Source of the DNA: JBCDBY01 sp039182715
GTDB lineage: Bacteria > Planctomycetota > PLA2
NCBI GenBank assembly: GCA_039182715.1
Contig: JBCDBY010000021.1
Coordinates: 1 to 25,306 of the forward strand
Reading direction: 5' to 3'
DNA length: 25,306 nucleotides
The translations under genes and the position numbers were made by a program. The notes beneath the pieces were generated by a model. It did no database searches and was not told the DNA's origin. It was given only the letters and a program-made list of their open reading frames with translations. The number at the start of each line of letters is the position of its first letter. Position 1 is the first letter of the stretch. Shown here piece by piece: positions 15,901-22,646 of this stretch.

Positions 15901-16073
15901 GTCTCCGGCGTGGCGCCGGGATAGGCGGCGGTGACGACGACCGTGGGCGGGACCACCTCGGGATACTGCGAGACCGGCAGCTGCGGATAGGCGAGCGAGC
16001 CGACCAGCACGATGACGATCGAGATGACCACCGCGAAACGCGGGTGGTCGATGAAGAACTGCGGCGTGCGCAT
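12942..16073 (-). CDS. RND multidrug efflux transporter, HAE1 (AcrB-like) type
   Basis: 1043 residues, full length for the hydrophobe/amphiphile efflux family. Start MRTPQFFIDHPRFAVVISIVI is the usual first transmembrane helix; the porter domain has YPGATPETIANTVATPLEQ. The proton-relay aspartates D410-D411 (GIVVDDAIVVVENVERL) correspond to AcrB D407-D408. FIPPQDQGYLIV and the last helices (LLTPVFYVILRN) are intact. It should form an inner-membrane trimer that pumps drugs, dyes or detergents out by proton antiport, using the adaptor encoded just upstream. TAA of the adaptor gene and ATG of this gene share a base (TAATG), so they are coupled. No TolC-type outer-membrane gene is within the window, so it would be recruited from elsewhere. 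The substrate range cannot be predicted. Confidence 0.97.
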   Translation of the reverse strand: MRTPQFFIDHPRFAVVISIVIVLVGSLAYPQLPVSQYPEVVPPTVVVTAAYPGATPETIANTVATPLEQEINGVEDMLYMQSQSTSNGVMQLTITFKLGTDIDKAQVLVQNRVSVAEPRLPIETRQIGITTRKSSPDLMLVVHMLSPDDTYDQLYIGNYVYLRIRDVIARVDGVGDVLVFGGEQYSMRVWLDIERLPSLELTAGDVLEALREQNIQVAAGTIGQEPLASPRDFQISVATQGRLRAPEEFGEIIVKSGEDGRIVRLRDVARIELGAQAYSVESYLDGNPAVAIVIFQRPGSNAIETSRAIISAMDELSAEFPKGLEHRIVYNPTKFVEESIDEVFLTLMIAAGLVVFTVFVFLQGWRPTIIPVVAIPISLIGTFAIMAALGVSLNSLSLFGLVLAIGIVVDDAIVVVENVERLIEEGMSPLEATRQAMREVASALVATTVVLIAVFVPTAFVGGITGQFYKQFALTISAATAISTVVSLTLSPALAAIILKPKDQQRGIFSRLLRLVFGWFFRLFNVVFDWGSKVYAAVIQRTLRLRWLAVLLFAGLLVLTWIGFQRVPTGFIPPQDQGYLIVAAQLPDGASLSRTDAVVKRVMKIAQETPGIRGAVGFAGFSGATRTNASNAAAIFTPMHPAKERAAQGLTIDVVLADLRARLGGIDEAFIFVLAPPPVRGIGTGGGFKMQIQDRSSAGFDALNQAVWSIAGAANQEEGLVQVFSTFSNGTPQLFADIDRTKARILDVPIPNIFEALQAYLGSVYVNDFNYLGRTYRVTAQAEPEFRDEESDLLRLRTRSSTGAIVPLGSLVELKRRTAPDRVVRYNLFPAADINGDTLPGFSTGEALDVMERLADEMLPEGIGYEWTDLAYQARQAGDSGAFIFILCVVLAFLTLTALYESWTLPLAVILIVPLCLLFGLGGVALRGMDNNILVQVGFVVLVALACKNAILIVEFAKAREEEGMSPFDAAVAACRLRLRPILMTAFSFILGVLPLVFATGAGAEMRQALGTTVFSGMAGVTLFGMLLTPVFYVILRNMARKK

Positions 16074-17425
16074 TACTTCTCGTCCGGCTTGGGATCGGGA
16101 CGAATGCGGATCCAGTCGCTCTCGGGCACCGGCACGTAGTCCATGGGCAGCCCGTCGTCGCGGTTGTCGCCCTTCACCTCGCCCGGCTGCGGCGCGACCG
16201 GCGCCCCGGGTCGGATGCGCTGCAGACCGCTGATGACGACGGTCTCGGTTCCTTCGAGGCCCGATCGGATCACGCGCAGGCCGTAGACGATCGGGCCGAG
16301 CTGCACCGGGCGCGGCTCGGGCACGTTGCCTTCGCCGATGACGTAGACGAACTGGACCGACTGGTTGGACGCGACCGCGGAGTCGGGCAGCAGGATCGCC
16401 TCGTAGCGCGCGCTGCCGGGCAGGCGCAGCGTGGCGAACAGGCCGGGCGTGAGCGTGCCCTCGGGGTTGCGGAAGATGGCGCGGCCGGTCATCGTGCCGG
16501 TGTTCGGGTCGACCTGGTTGTCGACAAAGTCCATGTGCCCGACGTGCGGGTAGCCCTGCTCGTCGATGAGACTGATGTAGACCGGGTTCTTGTAGATGCG
16601 GGAGCTGAAGCGCTTGCCCTCCTGCGCCAGCCGGATGTACTTGAGATACGCCTGCTCGTTGACGTCGAAGTAGACGTGCACCGGGTCGGTGGAGACGATC
16701 GTCGTGAGAACGGTGCCGTCGGCCGAGCTGCCGGTGACGTAGTTGCCCTTGGTGACCTGGCGATCGCTCACCAGCCCGGCAATCGGCGCCTCGACGGTCG
16801 TGTACTCGAGGTCGAGCGCGGCGAGGCGGACGGCGGACTTGGCCGAGGAGATGGTCGCCTCGGAGAGCGCGATGTCCGCCTTCGCCGTTGCGATGGCCGA
16901 CTCGGCGGTCGCGACCGACGCCTCCGCCTGCTGCAGCTCGCTTTCGCGCGTATCCGCCTCCTCGACGGCGATGGCGTTGGTCTTGATGAGCATCTGCGCG
17001 CGCTCGAAGCGCTTGCGCGCGAGCGACAGGCGCGAGTTCTCACGGCGAAGCGCCGCCTCCGCCTGCTTGAGCAGCGCGTTCGACCGGATCAGCCGCGCCT
17101 GCGCTTCAAGCTCCTCCGCGCGCGCCCGGTTGAGCGCCGCCTGGAAGGGACGCGGATCGATCACGAAGAGCAGGTCGCCCTTGCGAACGGTCTGACCTTC
17201 GGTGAAGTGGATCGACTCGAGCTGCCCTGAAACGCGCGCCCGCACGTCGACCGAATCGACCGGCGTCACGCGACCCGTGTAGCGGTCCCACTCGACGATC
17301 GGCTTCTTGAGCGGCTGAGCGACCGTGACCGGGGCGGGCGGCGGCGGGGGCGGAGGTGCCGATTCGGGCTGGCAGGCGGCCAGTGACGCCAGCAGCACGA
17401 GGAGTGAAATTCGATGTACACGCAT
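16073..17425 (-). CDS. RND periplasmic adaptor lipoprotein (membrane fusion protein)
   Basis: 450 residues. ATG at 17425 is chosen because it begins a lipoprotein signal peptide (MRVHRISLLVLLASLAAC, lipidated C18); the frame is open further upstream but with no signal-like sequence. A seven-proline linker follows (about 24-30). HlyD/AcrA-type modules are clear: beta-strand VEWDRYTGRVTPVDSVDVRA, lipoyl half RVSGQLESIHFTEGQTVRKGDLLFVIDPRPF (split here over residues 64-93), long alpha-hairpin (about 95-190), second lipoyl half TVEAPIAGLVSDRQVTKGNYV and barrel VYFDVNEQAYLKY. It bridges the RND pump to an outer-membrane channel. First gene of the pump operon. The 70-base gap to the divergent phosphatase gene must hold both promoters. 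No dedicated regulator gene of TetR or MarR type is adjacent. Confidence 0.95.
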   Translation of the reverse strand: MRVHRISLLVLLASLAACQPESAPPPPPPPAPVTVAQPLKKPIVEWDRYTGRVTPVDSVDVRARVSGQLESIHFTEGQTVRKGDLLFVIDPRPFQAALNRARAEELEAQARLIRSNALLKQAEAALRRENSRLSLARKRFERAQMLIKTNAIAVEEADTRESELQQAEASVATAESAIATAKADIALSEATISSAKSAVRLAALDLEYTTVEAPIAGLVSDRQVTKGNYVTGSSADGTVLTTIVSTDPVHVYFDVNEQAYLKYIRLAQEGKRFSSRIYKNPVYISLIDEQGYPHVGHMDFVDNQVDPNTGTMTGRAIFRNPEGTLTPGLFATLRLPGSARYEAILLPDSAVASNQSVQFVYVIGEGNVPEPRPVQLGPIVYGLRVIRSGLEGTETVVISGLQRIRPGAPVAPQPGEVKGDNRDDGLPMDYVPVPESDWIRIRPDPKPDEK

Positions 17426-17495
17426 GCGCAGTGCGTTCGATGCTAGGTCGCTTTCGCGGATTCCGGAAAAAAACGCGGGGTACCATGCTCGCCGC

Positions 17496-18785
17496 ATGGA
17501 TGTGTCGAGCAGCGTGTTCGATTCGAGCAACGAGTCGTGGGAAGAGCGCCTCGCGTTCGTCACCCGTCTCATGACGGAGATGAGCCAGAAGACCGACGTC
17601 GAGGAGATGGTGCGCTGGTACGCGCGACAGCTGCAGGGCCAGGTGCTCGAGCGCTATCTCTCGATTACGCGTCGGGGCGTCGAGGAACCGTGGGTCATCC
17701 TCGCGCGCGACTCGAGCTGGGCGAAGCAGCCGGATGTGTGGCGGGATCGAGACAGTCTGCCGCGGTTCGATCGCGGACTGTTCAGCGACGTCGCCTACAG
17801 CGGCGAAGTCTTCATCAGCCAGGACCTGAAACTCGATCCCGACGATCCCGCGGCGGAGGTGCTGTCCGACGTGCGGTCGGTGCTGGCGGTGCCGATCTTC
17901 GACGGCGGCGAGTCGCTCAACGTGTCGATCAACGTCGACCATCGCCCCAACCGCGTGCCGCTCCACGCCGTGCCGTACATCGTCTGGATGACGAACCTCT
18001 TCGCGCGGGCGACGCACAACCTCAACCTCGCGCGGCGCCTCGACGAAGCGCACCGCGAACTCGACCGCGAGATGGAACTCATCGGTGCGATCCAGCGCGA
18101 CCTGCAGCCGGGCGCGCTGCCGGAGGTGCCGGGCCTCGAGGTGCGCGCGTTCTACGAGCCGGCCACGCAGGCGGGCGGCGACTACTACGACGTGATCCCG
18201 TTCGGCGACGAGGAGCGCTGGGGCATCGTGATCGCCGATGTGAGCGGGCACGGCGCGCCGGCCGCGGTCGAGATGGCGATGCTCCGCACGCTGGTGCACG
18301 AGGCGGCGCACCGCCGGCTCGCGCCCGGCAAGGCGATGCGCTTCGTCAACAGCCGCATGACGGAACGGCGCAACACCCATGGCGCGTTCGTCACCGCGTT
18401 TCTCGGCAGCTGGGACCCGGAGACGGCGCGGCTCGACTACGCCATCGCGGGCCATCCGCGCCCGGTGCTGCGGCGCGACGGCGAGCTCGTGACGGTCGAC
18501 GACGACGCGAGCGGGCCGCCGCTCGGCGTCCTGCCCGGCGTGGAGTACGGTCAGAACGCCGTGTGGCTCAAGCCGGGTGACCGGCTCATCCTCTACACCG
18601 ACGGCGTCACCGAAGCGGCCAGCCCGACCGGCGCGATGCTGGGGGAGGAAGGCCTTCACGAGATCGTGCTCGGCTGCGACTGCCCCGCGAGCGAAGCGAA
18701 GTACCAGATTGCGAACGGCGTCGAGCAGCACCGCGGCGGCCGGCCCCCCGGGGACGACGTCACGATCATGGTCCTCGACCGCTGA
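17496..18785 (+). CDS. GAF-SpoIIE PP2C-type serine phosphatase
   Basis: 429 residues. Residues about 15-175 form a GAF-like sensor (VLAVPIFDGGESLNVSINVDH is the core). A short coiled coil (177-197) ends in the switch-like IGAIQRDLQPGALPEVPGLE, typical of RsbU/SpoIIE proteins. The phosphatase domain has metal-ligand aspartates D229 (GGDYYD), D248 (IADVSGHG), D369 (LYTDGVTEA) and D420-D421 (PGDDVTIMVL), all present, so it should be active. Such enzymes dephosphorylate anti-anti-sigma or STAS-domain proteins in partner switching, but no STAS or anti-sigma gene lies in the window. ATG at 17496 is used; an ATG at 17485 is out of frame. It diverges from the efflux operon. Confidence 0.93.
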   Translation: MDVSSSVFDSSNESWEERLAFVTRLMTEMSQKTDVEEMVRWYARQLQGQVLERYLSITRRGVEEPWVILARDSSWAKQPDVWRDRDSLPRFDRGLFSDVAYSGEVFISQDLKLDPDDPAAEVLSDVRSVLAVPIFDGGESLNVSINVDHRPNRVPLHAVPYIVWMTNLFARATHNLNLARRLDEAHRELDREMELIGAIQRDLQPGALPEVPGLEVRAFYEPATQAGGDYYDVIPFGDEERWGIVIADVSGHGAPAAVEMAMLRTLVHEAAHRRLAPGKAMRFVNSRMTERRNTHGAFVTAFLGSWDPETARLDYAIAGHPRPVLRRDGELVTVDDDASGPPLGVLPGVEYGQNAVWLKPGDRLILYTDGVTEAASPTGAMLGEEGLHEIVLGCDCPASEAKYQIANGVEQHRGGRPPGDDVTIMVLDR

Positions 18786-18807
18786 CGGGATTCCGCATAA
18801 TGCGTGC

Positions 18808-19644
18808 ATGACCGCGCTGCTGCTCTTCCTGCTTCTCGCGCCCGAGCCGGTGAAGGTCGCGACCGGCTTCCGCTTCACGGAAGGGCCCGCCGCCGACAAG
18901 GAGGGGAACGTCTTTTTCAGCGACATTCCCAACGAGCGCATTCACCGGCTGGGCGTCGACGGCAAGGTGACCGTCTTCCGGGAGAAGAGTGGGCGCGCGA
19001 ACGGGCTGATGTTCAACGCGACGGGCGAGCTGGTCGCGTGCGAGGGCGGCACCGGCCGCGTCGTCGCCATCGCGCCGGACGGCAAGAAGGTGCGCGTGCT
19101 CGCGGAGAACTACGGCGGCAAACGCTTTAATGCGCCCAACGATCTGGTCATCGACAAGCAGGGCGGCATCTACTTCACCGACCCGGAGTTCGGCCGCAAC
19201 ATCAAGAAGCCGCAGGGCACCTTCGCCGTCTACTACATCGCCGCACCCGGCAAGGTGACGCGCGTGATCGAGAGCCTGCCGCGCCCCAACGGCATCATGC
19301 TCTCGCCCGACCAGAAGACGCTCTACGTCGCGCCGAGCCGCAGCGCGAAGATGATGGCCTACCCGGTGACGGCGCCCGGCAAGCTCGGCAAGGGCCGCGT
19401 CTTCTACGAGCTCAAGCAGCCGGAAGGCCGCAAGGACACCGGCGGCGACGGCATGACGGTCGACGCAAATGGCAACCTCTACTTCACGTCGTGGCTCGGC
19501 GTGCAGGTGGTCAGCCCGGAGGGAAAGCACCTACGGACGATCAAGTTCCCCGAGAAACCGGCCAACGTGACGCTGGTGGGTGGGCGGAAGCTCTATGTGA
19601 CGGCGCGGACTTCGGTCTACACGTTTTTATTGGCCGGTTCCTGA
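18808..19644 (+). CDS. Exported SMP-30/gluconolactonase-like beta-propeller protein
   Basis: 278 residues with a short hydrophobic N-terminus (MTALLLFLLLAP) that suggests a signal peptide or anchor. The fold is the six-bladed SMP-30/gluconolaconase/LRE propeller. Residues equivalent to the divalent-metal ligands are present: E25 (FTEGPAADKEGNVFFSD), N111 (APNDLVID), N161 (RPNGIMLSPDQKTLYV) and D214 (GGDGMTVDANGNLYFTSW), so lactonase activity is plausible. Known relatives hydrolyse sugar lactones such as D-glucono-1,5-lactone. The actual substrate is unknown, and many planctomycete copies are uncharacterised. The ATG at 18808 is 22 bases after the phosphatase stop, so read-through is likely. 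No clear ribosome binding site is seen. Confidence 0.9.
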   Translation: MTALLLFLLLAPEPVKVATGFRFTEGPAADKEGNVFFSDIPNERIHRLGVDGKVTVFREKSGRANGLMFNATGELVACEGGTGRVVAIAPDGKKVRVLAENYGGKRFNAPNDLVIDKQGGIYFTDPEFGRNIKKPQGTFAVYYIAAPGKVTRVIESLPRPNGIMLSPDQKTLYVAPSRSAKMMAYPVTAPGKLGKGRVFYELKQPEGRKDTGGDGMTVDANGNLYFTSWLGVQVVSPEGKHLRTIKFPEKPANVTLVGGRKLYVTARTSVYTFLLAGS

Positions 19645-19647
19645 GTG

Positions 19648-19706
19648 CTGGGGGCCGGGAGCGGGGGGGCCGGGAACTGGGGGCCGGATGGCAGAATCGG
19701 TTCTGC
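19648..19706. repeat. Three spaced GGGGGCCGG repeats plus a small TCGG-loop hairpin
   Basis: GGGGGCCGG occurs at 19650-19658, 19665-19673 and 19679-19687, with similar flanks (CTGGGGGCCGG in the first and third), starting 3 bases after the SMP-30 stop. The G-runs could fold as a G-quadruplex on the plus strand. Directly after, GCAGAA-TCGG-TTCTGC (19691-19706) forms a 6-bp hairpin. The set may terminate the upstream transcript or structure the leader of the next gene. Confidence 0.65.
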
Positions 19707-19737
19707 GCCACCGCTTGCACTGGGAGGGGAAGACCGG

Positions 19738-20238
19738 ATGCGAAACGAGAATTGGGTCGTCGTTGTTCTTGCCGGCTTGCTGCTGCTCGCGGGCGGCCTC
19801 TTCCTCGCTGCCGAGTCTTGGCGAGCAGGGTCCATGCAGGAGACCCAGTCGGAGCTGCGTCGCGCCGCTGCGACGAGGCAGGAGGCGGCCTCACGGGCAA
19901 CGCGGACCAATGGAATCACCCAGCTGCCGTTCCTCGAGGCGCGGATCGACAACGAACGCGTAATCCTGACCCTCGGCAATGACACGACCGATCGGACGAT
20001 CGAGATCACCACGGAGATGCACCGCATTCTCGTCGAGTACAACGTCGGCTCCGCCGACGAGCACGTGCGCGCCGTCCGCGTGAAGCCCATGGTTCTCCGC
20101 CCCGGGGAGACGAGGGAGGTCGACACCGTCCCCTTGGGGGGGCCGGTCGATGCGATGAGGGTGAGCTTCGAGTGGCGCGAGCCCATGAATCGGACGAGCG
20201 TCCGCGGGCGAATCGTTCGATCCCAGGACGACGAATGA
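19738..20238 (+). CDS. Membrane-anchored protein of unknown function
   Basis: 166 residues. ATG at 19738 is chosen for its strong GGGAGGGG (19722-19729) eight bases upstream. Residues 6-24 form one transmembrane helix (WVVVVLAGLLLLAGGLFLA). Residues 30-55 are a polar helix rich in Arg, Ala and Gln. Residues about 60-160 look all-beta (LPFLEARIDNERVILTLGND, EITTEMHRILVEY, VKPMVLRPGETREVDTV, AMRVSFEWRE), like a small immunoglobulin-type sandwich. No family recognised. It probably faces the periplasm. It lies 131 bases before the next plus-strand gene, so joint transcription with the 20370-21802 pair is possible but not shown. Confidence 0.65.
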   Translation: MRNENWVVVVLAGLLLLAGGLFLAAESWRAGSMQETQSELRRAAATRQEAASRATRTNGITQLPFLEARIDNERVILTLGNDTTDRTIEITTEMHRILVEYNVGSADEHVRAVRVKPMVLRPGETREVDTVPLGGPVDAMRVSFEWREPMNRTSVRGRIVRSQDDE

Positions 20239-20369
20239 CCGACTGTGTTCGAGTGGCCAGCCGAGTTCCTGGCAGCCTGTTTGTCGTTCCCATGGGCCGG
20301 CGCATCGACGCTCTGGCCTGTTGAGAGCCGACAGCGTTGCCGAGCGGAGGAAGGTGAAGGGGAGTCGCG

Positions 20370-20888
20370 ATGAGCGGAGAGGAAGCGCACGAGCGGAGCT
20401 GGAGGATCCCTTCCCAGAACGGATGGTTCGAGTGCGTCGCCACGCTCCTCGACCGTCCGACCCCGGAGTGCTTCCTCGCCGCGGTGCGGGTGACCGAGAT
20501 GTTCTGGGATCGCCGCGATGAGGTGAAGGACGCGCCCTACTCGAATCTCGTGACGGAGCAGGTGACGTCGCTGGAGCAAGTCGTGATCTCGCGCGCACGC
20601 CTCACGTCACTCCATCGGAAGCTCGAAGAGTGGCAGAGTGAGCCGAGCGAGGTGGATGAAGAGTTGTCGGACAACGTGGGCGCGACGCTTCGGCTCTCGA
20701 TCGGAGACTCCGACGACAAGATCACCACCCGGCACAAGCCCGCTCTCGCGCTGCGCTATGAGCACGCATCGACGAGCATGTCCTGGCAGGCGGTCCTCGA
20801 TCCCACCTGTATCCGGGAGCTGTCCGAGGGCATCGCGACCTGGCTCGAGGAATCGGGGCAGGGACGGACCGACGGGGATGCGACGTGA
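20370..20888 (+). CDS. Unrecognised 172-aa protein coupled to the Imm26/DUF4240 gene
   Basis: The ATG at 20370 is preceded by a GGGGAG element nine bases upstream. No signal peptide or membrane helix, so it should be cytoplasmic. The N-terminal part (NGWFECVATLLDRPTPECFLAAVRVT) looks like a strand-helix unit. Middle: VTSLEQVVISRARLTSLHRKLEEW. Then NVGATLRLSIGDSD, LALRYEHASTSMSWQAVLDPTCIRELSEGIATWLEE. This order, with a domain-ending helix after an aspartate that follows a strand, recalls WapI- or DUF6228-like immunity-type proteins, but the resemblance is weak and I do not assign it. The TGA overlaps the next gene's GTG (GTGA). GC content is visibly lower than in the housekeeping part of the window. 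Confidence 0.65.
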   Translation: MSGEEAHERSWRIPSQNGWFECVATLLDRPTPECFLAAVRVTEMFWDRRDEVKDAPYSNLVTEQVTSLEQVVISRARLTSLHRKLEEWQSEPSEVDEELSDNVGATLRLSIGDSDDKITTRHKPALALRYEHASTSMSWQAVLDPTCIRELSEGIATWLEESGQGRTDGDAT

Positions 20889-21802
20889 GGTCGGCCGGCG
20901 AGGGCTCGACCAGGCAACCCCGAACCGGCGACGTCTTCGCCGTGCCGACCGGTGACGGTCGATACGGCGCCGTCCGCGTGTTGGCCACCGACGGCGGCGA
21001 CCGGTCCGCCCTGTTCGCGGTGACGCCCTGGTTGGGTGACGTGCCCGCGCTGGACGAGCCGAAACTGAGGCGCGTCCTCGTGCAGAACCGGGCGCGATAC
21101 GTCGATGAGCCGGCGCTCGTGTTCCGAGACGGTCCGATTCCGAGCGAGTTCCGATACCTCGGCTCGATCCCGCCGACCGAGGAGGAGTTGTCCATCGACG
21201 TCAAGGGACGCTACGGCGGAAGGTTGGACGTGTCGGTCGTCAATCCCGTTCGGTGGGAGGAAGAGTACGAGCACGAGGGCCAGACCGACGTCCCGCGCTC
21301 CCCGACGCCGGTACGGGCAGCTGCCCGTGGGGGCCGCACGCGAGAGCTCATGTCCGAGGCCCGATTCTGGGAGCTGATCGAGTTCCTCGGCTCCGACGAC
21401 GACGCCGCGTTCCCGAACCTGGAGTCGTTGATGGCGTCCCTCCGAGAGCTCACGCCGAAAGACCTGGAGCTCTTTCATCGGCGACTGCACGAGCGCCTCC
21501 ATCAGCTGGATCGCGAAGACGTCGCACGGCGACTGAGTCGGTACGCCTTCGGCTCCTCGTACTTTTCGCCGGACCACTTCCTCGACGTGCGATGCCTCGT
21601 CGTGGCGCGGGGGCGAGCGCACTACGAGTCGGTGCGACACGGCTCGGAACCGGTACCCGCCGAGGACGAGTTCGAGGAGCTCGCGTCCGTCGCGGAACGC
21701 GCGCACGAGCAGCGCTTCGAGACGCCGCCGGCGTTCACCTCGGACCATGCATGCGAGACGTACTCCAACGAGGAGGGGTGGCCTCACGCGCCCGACGAAT
21801 GA
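20885..21802 (+). CDS. Imm26-like / DUF4240 fusion protein
   Basis: 305 residues starting at GTG 20885, overlapping the previous stop by four bases. The N-terminal region (about 10-125) begins TGDVFAVPTGDGRYGAVRVLAT, matching the Imm26-type opening G-D-v-f-a-v/i-P-x-x-dG-x-yG-x-x-rv. The C-terminal region (about 155-270) begins MSEARFWELIEFLGSDDD and contains LTPKDLELFHRRLHERLHQLD, then YFSPDHFLDVRCLVVARGRAHYESV, the pattern of DUF4240. Imm26 is assigned in the literature to immunity proteins of polymorphic toxin systems, and DUF4240 is frequent in toxin-immunity neighbourhoods. A linker rich in Pro, Arg and Ala (about 135-150) joins them. An internal ATG at 21350 could yield the DUF4240 part alone. 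Role as an immunity protein is inferred; no toxin gene is seen. Confidence 0.72.
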   Translation: MRSAGEGSTRQPRTGDVFAVPTGDGRYGAVRVLATDGGDRSALFAVTPWLGDVPALDEPKLRRVLVQNRARYVDEPALVFRDGPIPSEFRYLGSIPPTEEELSIDVKGRYGGRLDVSVVNPVRWEEEYEHEGQTDVPRSPTPVRAAARGGRTRELMSEARFWELIEFLGSDDDAAFPNLESLMASLRELTPKDLELFHRRLHERLHQLDREDVARRLSRYAFGSSYFSPDHFLDVRCLVVARGRAHYESVRHGSEPVPAEDEFEELASVAERAHEQRFETPPAFTSDHACETYSNEEGWPHAPDE

Positions 21803-21844
21803 GAACTCCCGTCGCCGAGCCGTCGCCATGAGGGTCGGGCTGCC

Positions 21845-21870
21845 GGAACCGCTCCTTCCGACGCGGTTTC
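21845..21870. terminator. Weak hairpin between convergent genes
   Basis: GGAACCGC (21845-21852) pairs with GCGGTTTC (21863-21870) with one G-T wobble and a 10-base loop. It lies between the stops of the DUF4240 gene (21802) and the DtxR-type gene (21871) and touches the latter stop. There is no T-run, so this is only a possible terminator. Confidence 0.3.
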
Positions 21871-22528
21871 AGACCTCGACCTGAATCGACCGGGCAGCGT
21901 CCAGCGACAGGCTGACCGGCGACCGGCCCTTCGCCCGGACGGTCAGCGTTCGGGCGGGGCCGTCCACGGCCGTGACGCGGATGGGCGTGCCGGGGCGCAG
22001 GCCGTGGGCCGCGGCGAACTCGAGGAACTCCGGACTTTGGTCGCTCACTCTCGCGACGACGGCCCGGTCGTTCTTCGAGAGCTCCGCCAAGGGCGTGAGC
22101 GTGGCCTGCTGGAGCTTGCCGTTGGCATCGGGGATCGGTGCTCCGTGGGGGTCGCTGGTCGGATGGCCGAGATAGGCGTCCAGCCGGTCGAGCACCTTCG
22201 CGGAGATCGAGTGCTCCAGCCGGTGGGCTTCTTCGTGCACTTCGCTCCAGTCGAGCCCGAGTTTTTCCACGAGGAAGACCTCGATCAGTCGGTGTCGGCG
22301 TACCACGTCCAGCGCCAGGCGCCGGCCCTTGGCCGTCAGCCGAACGCCGCCGTAGGGTTCGGCTTTCGCCAGCTTGGCCTCCTTGAGTTTGCGCACCATG
22401 GCGCTGACGCTGCCCCGGGTCACGCCGAGCGTCGCCGCGAGGCGCGTGACGGACGCCGCGCCGTCCGTGGACTCGAGTCCCAGGGCGTACACCGCCCGGA
22501 CGTAGTCCTCCACCGTGGGGCTGGGCAT
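21869..22528 (-). CDS. DtxR/MntR-family metal-dependent repressor with C-terminal FeoA/SH3-like domain
   Basis: 219 residues: winged helix-turn-helix (about 4-65, with VTRLAATLGVTRGSVSAMVRKL), dimerisation/metal domain (70-125) and an SH3/FeoA-like domain (145-219). Metal-site residues match DtxR numbering exactly at H79, E83, H98, E105 and H106. Position 102, Cys in DtxR/IdeR and aligned with Glu99 in MntR, is His here. Asp8 matches MntR D8, while MntR E11 is replaced by Arg. The family represses iron or manganese uptake genes when metal-loaded. Metal choice cannot be settled from this mixed site. ATG at 22528; the gene diverges from the prepilin-like gene across a 216-base spacer with an operator-like palindrome. 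No metal transporter gene is nearby. Confidence 0.9.
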   Translation of the reverse strand: MPSPTVEDYVRAVYALGLESTDGAASVTRLAATLGVTRGSVSAMVRKLKEAKLAKAEPYGGVRLTAKGRRLALDVVRRHRLIEVFLVEKLGLDWSEVHEEAHRLEHSISAKVLDRLDAYLGHPTSDPHGAPIPDANGKLQQATLTPLAELSKNDRAVVARVSDQSPEFLEFAAAHGLRPGTPIRVTAVDGPARTLTVRAKGRSPVSLSLDAARSIQVEV

Positions 22529-22630
22529 TGCGAGAGTCTAACGGAGGAGCATGCGCCTTTCGTGCATCGGATGGCGGGCGTTGCCGCGCCCTCGCGAACG
22601 AACCGCTGTACAGGTAGGCGCCCAAATAAA

Positions 22631-22646
22631 GTTTGATAACTCAAAC
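22631..22646. promoter_or_regulatory. Operator-like palindrome GTTTGATAACTCAAAC
   Basis: A 6-4-6 inverted repeat in the most AT-rich stretch of the 216-base divergent spacer between the metalloregulator (start 22528) and the prepilin-like gene (22745). DtxR/MntR-family sites are AT-rich palindromes of similar length, so autoregulation by the adjacent repressor is plausible, but the bases do not match a consensus I can name. TATGAT at 22649-22654 could be part of a plus-strand -10 element. The rest of the spacer shows nothing recognisable. Confidence 0.35.

Noticed and set aside
14154..16139. 661-codon plus-strand open frame
   Set aside because: It lies antisense to the RND pump gene, is dominated by Arg, Asp and His, and shows no domain. 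It is a GC-rich shadow of real codons.
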